A DNA stretch of 64,000 bases from contig DAIMZI010000012.1 in the NCBI GenBank assembly GCA_036734025.1, positions 23,910 to 87,909 on the forward strand. Direction: 5' to 3'. The DNA comes from DAIMZI01 sp036734025 (GTDB lineage: Bacteria > Pseudomonadota > Alphaproteobacteria > Rhizobiales > Rhodomicrobiaceae). Below the pieces are notes generated by a model that was not told where the DNA came from, made no database searches, and was given only the letters and a program-made list of their open reading frames with translations. Shown here in pieces: positions 61,956 to 64,000 of the stretch. The translations under genes and the position numbers were made by a program. Numbering within the stretch: position 1 is the first letter of the stretch; each line of letters begins with the position of its first letter.

Positions 61956-64000
61956 ATGCAGGATACCGCCACGCCCGGACCGTCTGCGCCGCGCGCGCAG
62001 CCGCAACCGCACAGCATCACCATCCACGGCATGGCGCATGACGATGCGTATGGCTGGCTGCGAGCGGACAACTGGCGCGAGGTGATGAAGGACCCGAGCC
62101 TGCTGGACGCCGACATTCGCGCCTATCTGGAGGCGGAAAATTCTTACACCGAAGCGGCGATGGCAAGCACCCGGGACCTGCAGCACCGCCTCTATGACGA
62201 GATGCGCGCGCGCATCAAGGAAGATGACGACACGGTGCCTGCGCCGGACGGACCTTGGGAATACTTCGTGCGCTTCGTCGAGGGCGGCGAGCATCCGGTG
62301 TTCTGCCGGGCCCCACGCGGCGGCGGCGAGGCCGAGCGGCTGATCGACGGCAATGCGATGGCCGCGGGCAAGCCATTCTTCCAGCTTGGCGGCGTTGATC
62401 ACAGCCCCGATCACCGTCTCGTCGCCTATGGCTATGACGACAAGGGCTCGGAATATTACAGTGTGCGGCTGCGCGAGGCCGATACCGGAACCGACCTGCC
62501 CGACGAGATCGCCGATACCAGCGGCGGCGTCGAATGGGCCGATGCGCGCAGCTTTTATTATGTTCGGCTCGATGAGAATCACCGCCCCTTGCGCGTCTTC
62601 CGCCATGTGCTGGGCACGCCGGCGGATCAGGACGCGCTCGTTTATGAGGAGACTGACGAAGGCTTTTATGTCGGCGTCGGCTCGACCCAGTCGCGCCGCT
62701 TCATCATCATCCAGACCGGCGATCACCAGACCAGCGAACTCCGCCTGATCGACACCACCGCGCCAGGCGCGGAGCCGGTGCTGATCGCCGCGCGCGAGCC
62801 GGGCCACGAATACGACGTCGAGCATTGGGGCGACCAGCTTCTGATCCGCACGAACGAAGGCGGCGCGGAAGACTTCAAGATCATGACCGCGCCGACCGAT
62901 GCACCAGGGCGCGAGAACTGGCGTGAGTTGATCCCGCACCGGCAAGGCCGGCTGATCCTCGGCATGACAGCCTTCAAGGATGTCTTCGTGCGGCTGGAGC
63001 GCGAGGACGGGCTGCCGCGCATCGTCATACGCGCGCGCGACGGCAGCGAACACACGATTGCCTTCGACGAGGACGCCTATGCGCTGGGCATGTCGGGCGG
63101 CTTCGAGTATGACACCACGACCCTGCGCTTCACCTATTCGTCGATGACGACGCCGTCACAGACCTTCGATTATGACATGGCGACGCGCGAGCGGGTCTTA
63201 CGCAAGACACAAGAAGTGCCCAGCGGTCATGACCCGGCCGATTATCACACGCGGCGCATCTTCGCGACCGCGCCAGACGGCGAGAGCGTGCCCATCTCGC
63301 TGTTGTGGCACAAGGACACAGCCCTCGACGGCTCCGCGCCGCTGCTGCTTTACGGCTACGGCGCTTACGGCATCGCCATGACGGCGGGCTTCGGCACGGC
63401 GCGGCTCAGCCTGGTCGATCGCGGCTTCATTCATGCCATCGCGCATATCCGCGGCGGCAAGGACAAGGGCTATCGCTGGTATCGGCTGGGGCGCGGGGCG
63501 CACAAGACCAACACCTTCACCGACTTCATCGCAGCGGGCGAGCATCTCGCGGCCGAGGGCTACACCGCGCGCGGCAACATCGTCGCGCAGGGCGGCTCGG
63601 CCGGCGGCATGCTGATGGGCGCGGTGGCGAACATGGCGCCCGACCTGTTTCGCGGGATCATCGCCGAGGTTCCGTTCGTCGATGTGCTCAACACCATGCT
63701 CGACGCAAGCCTGCCGCTCACCCCGCCGGAATGGCCCGAATGGGGCAACCCGCTTCGATCGCCCGAGGAGTTCCGGCAGATCGCGGCCTATTCGCCCTAT
63801 GACAATGTGCGCGTGCAAGGCTACCCGAACATCCTCGCGCTGGGCGGGCTGACCGACCCGCGCGTGACCTATTGGGAGCCGGCGAAATGGGTGGCGAAGC
63901 TGCGCGCCATGAAGACCGACGACAACCTGCTGCTGCTCAAGACCAACATGGAGGCGGGCCATGGCGGCGCGTCCGGGCGGTTTGAGCGGCTGAAGGAGGT
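61956..64000 (+). CDS. ptrB: Oligopeptidase B (S9A serine peptidase), C-terminal end cut by window
   Basis: Cytoplasmic prolyl-oligopeptidase-type enzyme that cuts short peptides after basic residues. From the ATG at 61956 (AAGGAA eight bases upstream) 681 residues are visible. The N-terminal propeller begins AYGWLRADNWREVM and ends near residue 410. The hydrolase part has LLLYGYGAYGI, IAHIRGGKDKGYRWYRLGR, the nucleophile serine in QGGSAGGML, the catalytic aspartate near LTDPRVTYWEP and the histidine in EAGHGG. The last few residues are outside the window. It follows msrB closely. Confidence 0.94.
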   Translation, partial: MQDTATPGPSAPRAQPQPHSITIHGMAHDDAYGWLRADNWREVMKDPSLLDADIRAYLEAENSYTEAAMASTRDLQHRLYDEMRARIKEDDDTVPAPDGPWEYFVRFVEGGEHPVFCRAPRGGGEAERLIDGNAMAAGKPFFQLGGVDHSPDHRLVAYGYDDKGSEYYSVRLREADTGTDLPDEIADTSGGVEWADARSFYYVRLDENHRPLRVFRHVLGTPADQDALVYEETDEGFYVGVGSTQSRRFIIIQTGDHQTSELRLIDTTAPGAEPVLIAAREPGHEYDVEHWGDQLLIRTNEGGAEDFKIMTAPTDAPGRENWRELIPHRQGRLILGMTAFKDVFVRLEREDGLPRIVIRARDGSEHTIAFDEDAYALGMSGGFEYDTTTLRFTYSSMTTPSQTFDYDMATRERVLRKTQEVPSGHDPADYHTRRIFATAPDGESVPISLLWHKDTALDGSAPLLLYGYGAYGIAMTAGFGTARLSLVDRGFIHAIAHIRGGKDKGYRWYRLGRGAHKTNTFTDFIAAGEHLAAEGYTARGNIVAQGGSAGGMLMGAVANMAPDLFRGIIAEVPFVDVLNTMLDASLPLTPPEWPEWGNPLRSPEEFRQIAAYSPYDNVRVQGYPNILALGGLTDPRVTYWEPAKWVAKLRAMKTDDNLLLLKTNMEAGHGGASGRFERLKE

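Noticed and set aside
1..64000. CRISPR arrays, insertion sequences, prophage or defence genes
   Set aside because: No regularly spaced repeats, transposase motifs, phage structural genes or restriction enzyme motifs were seen on either strand.

Overview
The window is 64 kb of high-GC DNA from an alphaproteobacterium, most likely in or near the Hyphomicrobiales (Rhizobiales). This rests on the cell-cycle regulator GcrA, a Ros/MucR zinc-finger regulator, a DUF2865 protein, the argD-gcrA-pho gene neighbourhood, an alphaproteobacterial ccoNOQP-GHIS respiratory block and a TAXI-type TRAP transporter. Most genes are chromosomal housekeeping genes. No phage, transposase, CRISPR array, rRNA or plasmid gene was seen. 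One run of exactly 100 N (17905-18004) marks an assembly gap.

Layout. 1-5.5 kb: argF (cut by the window edge) and argD, then gcrA, then phoB and phoR; the pstSCAB-phoU genes often found between phoR and phoB are absent. 5.8-11.7 kb: a class III aminotransferase overlapping a beta-keto acid cleavage enzyme (BKACE), convergent with a TAXI-TRAP uptake system. 11.8-18.5 kb: a DUF971 protein, two small orphan proteins, an Atm1-like ABC exporter with psd and pssA (phosphatidylethanolamine synthesis), and a LysM envelope protein broken by the gap. 18.8-25 kb: a LOG-family protein, HtpX, DUF423, citramalate synthase with a small multidrug transporter, and cysS. 25-34 kb: a DUF2865 protein, a GNAT acetyltransferase in an AT-rich patch, gltX, nadE, class II DAHP synthase, a YbdK-like ligase and a YceI protein. 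34-41 kb: an SDR, glutathione reductase, rpiA, succinate-semialdehyde dehydrogenase, phosphoglycolate phosphatase and an orphan LivK-like receptor. 41-49.3 kb: tRNA-Val and the complete cbb3 oxidase and assembly cluster, with a perfect FNR/FixK box upstream. 49.4-54.7 kb: tRNA-Gln, tRNA-Pro, a CaiB-type CoA transferase, a YeeE transporter, OpgC and MucR. 55.2-61.2 kb: a seven-gene Mrp Na+/H+ antiporter operon. 61.4-64 kb: msrB and an oligopeptidase B gene cut by the edge.

Taken together the genes suggest a free-living aerobe able to respire at low oxygen (cbb3), to exchange sodium for protons (Mrp) and to scavenge small carboxylates or amino acids (TRAP, LivK, BKACE). The least ordinary points are the aminotransferase-BKACE pair facing a TAXI transporter, the pho locus without pst genes, a hairpin terminator just before argD, a triplicated start region of cimA, and the assembly gap inside an 18-bp repeat of the LysM gene. 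I found no clearly new defence or mobile system.
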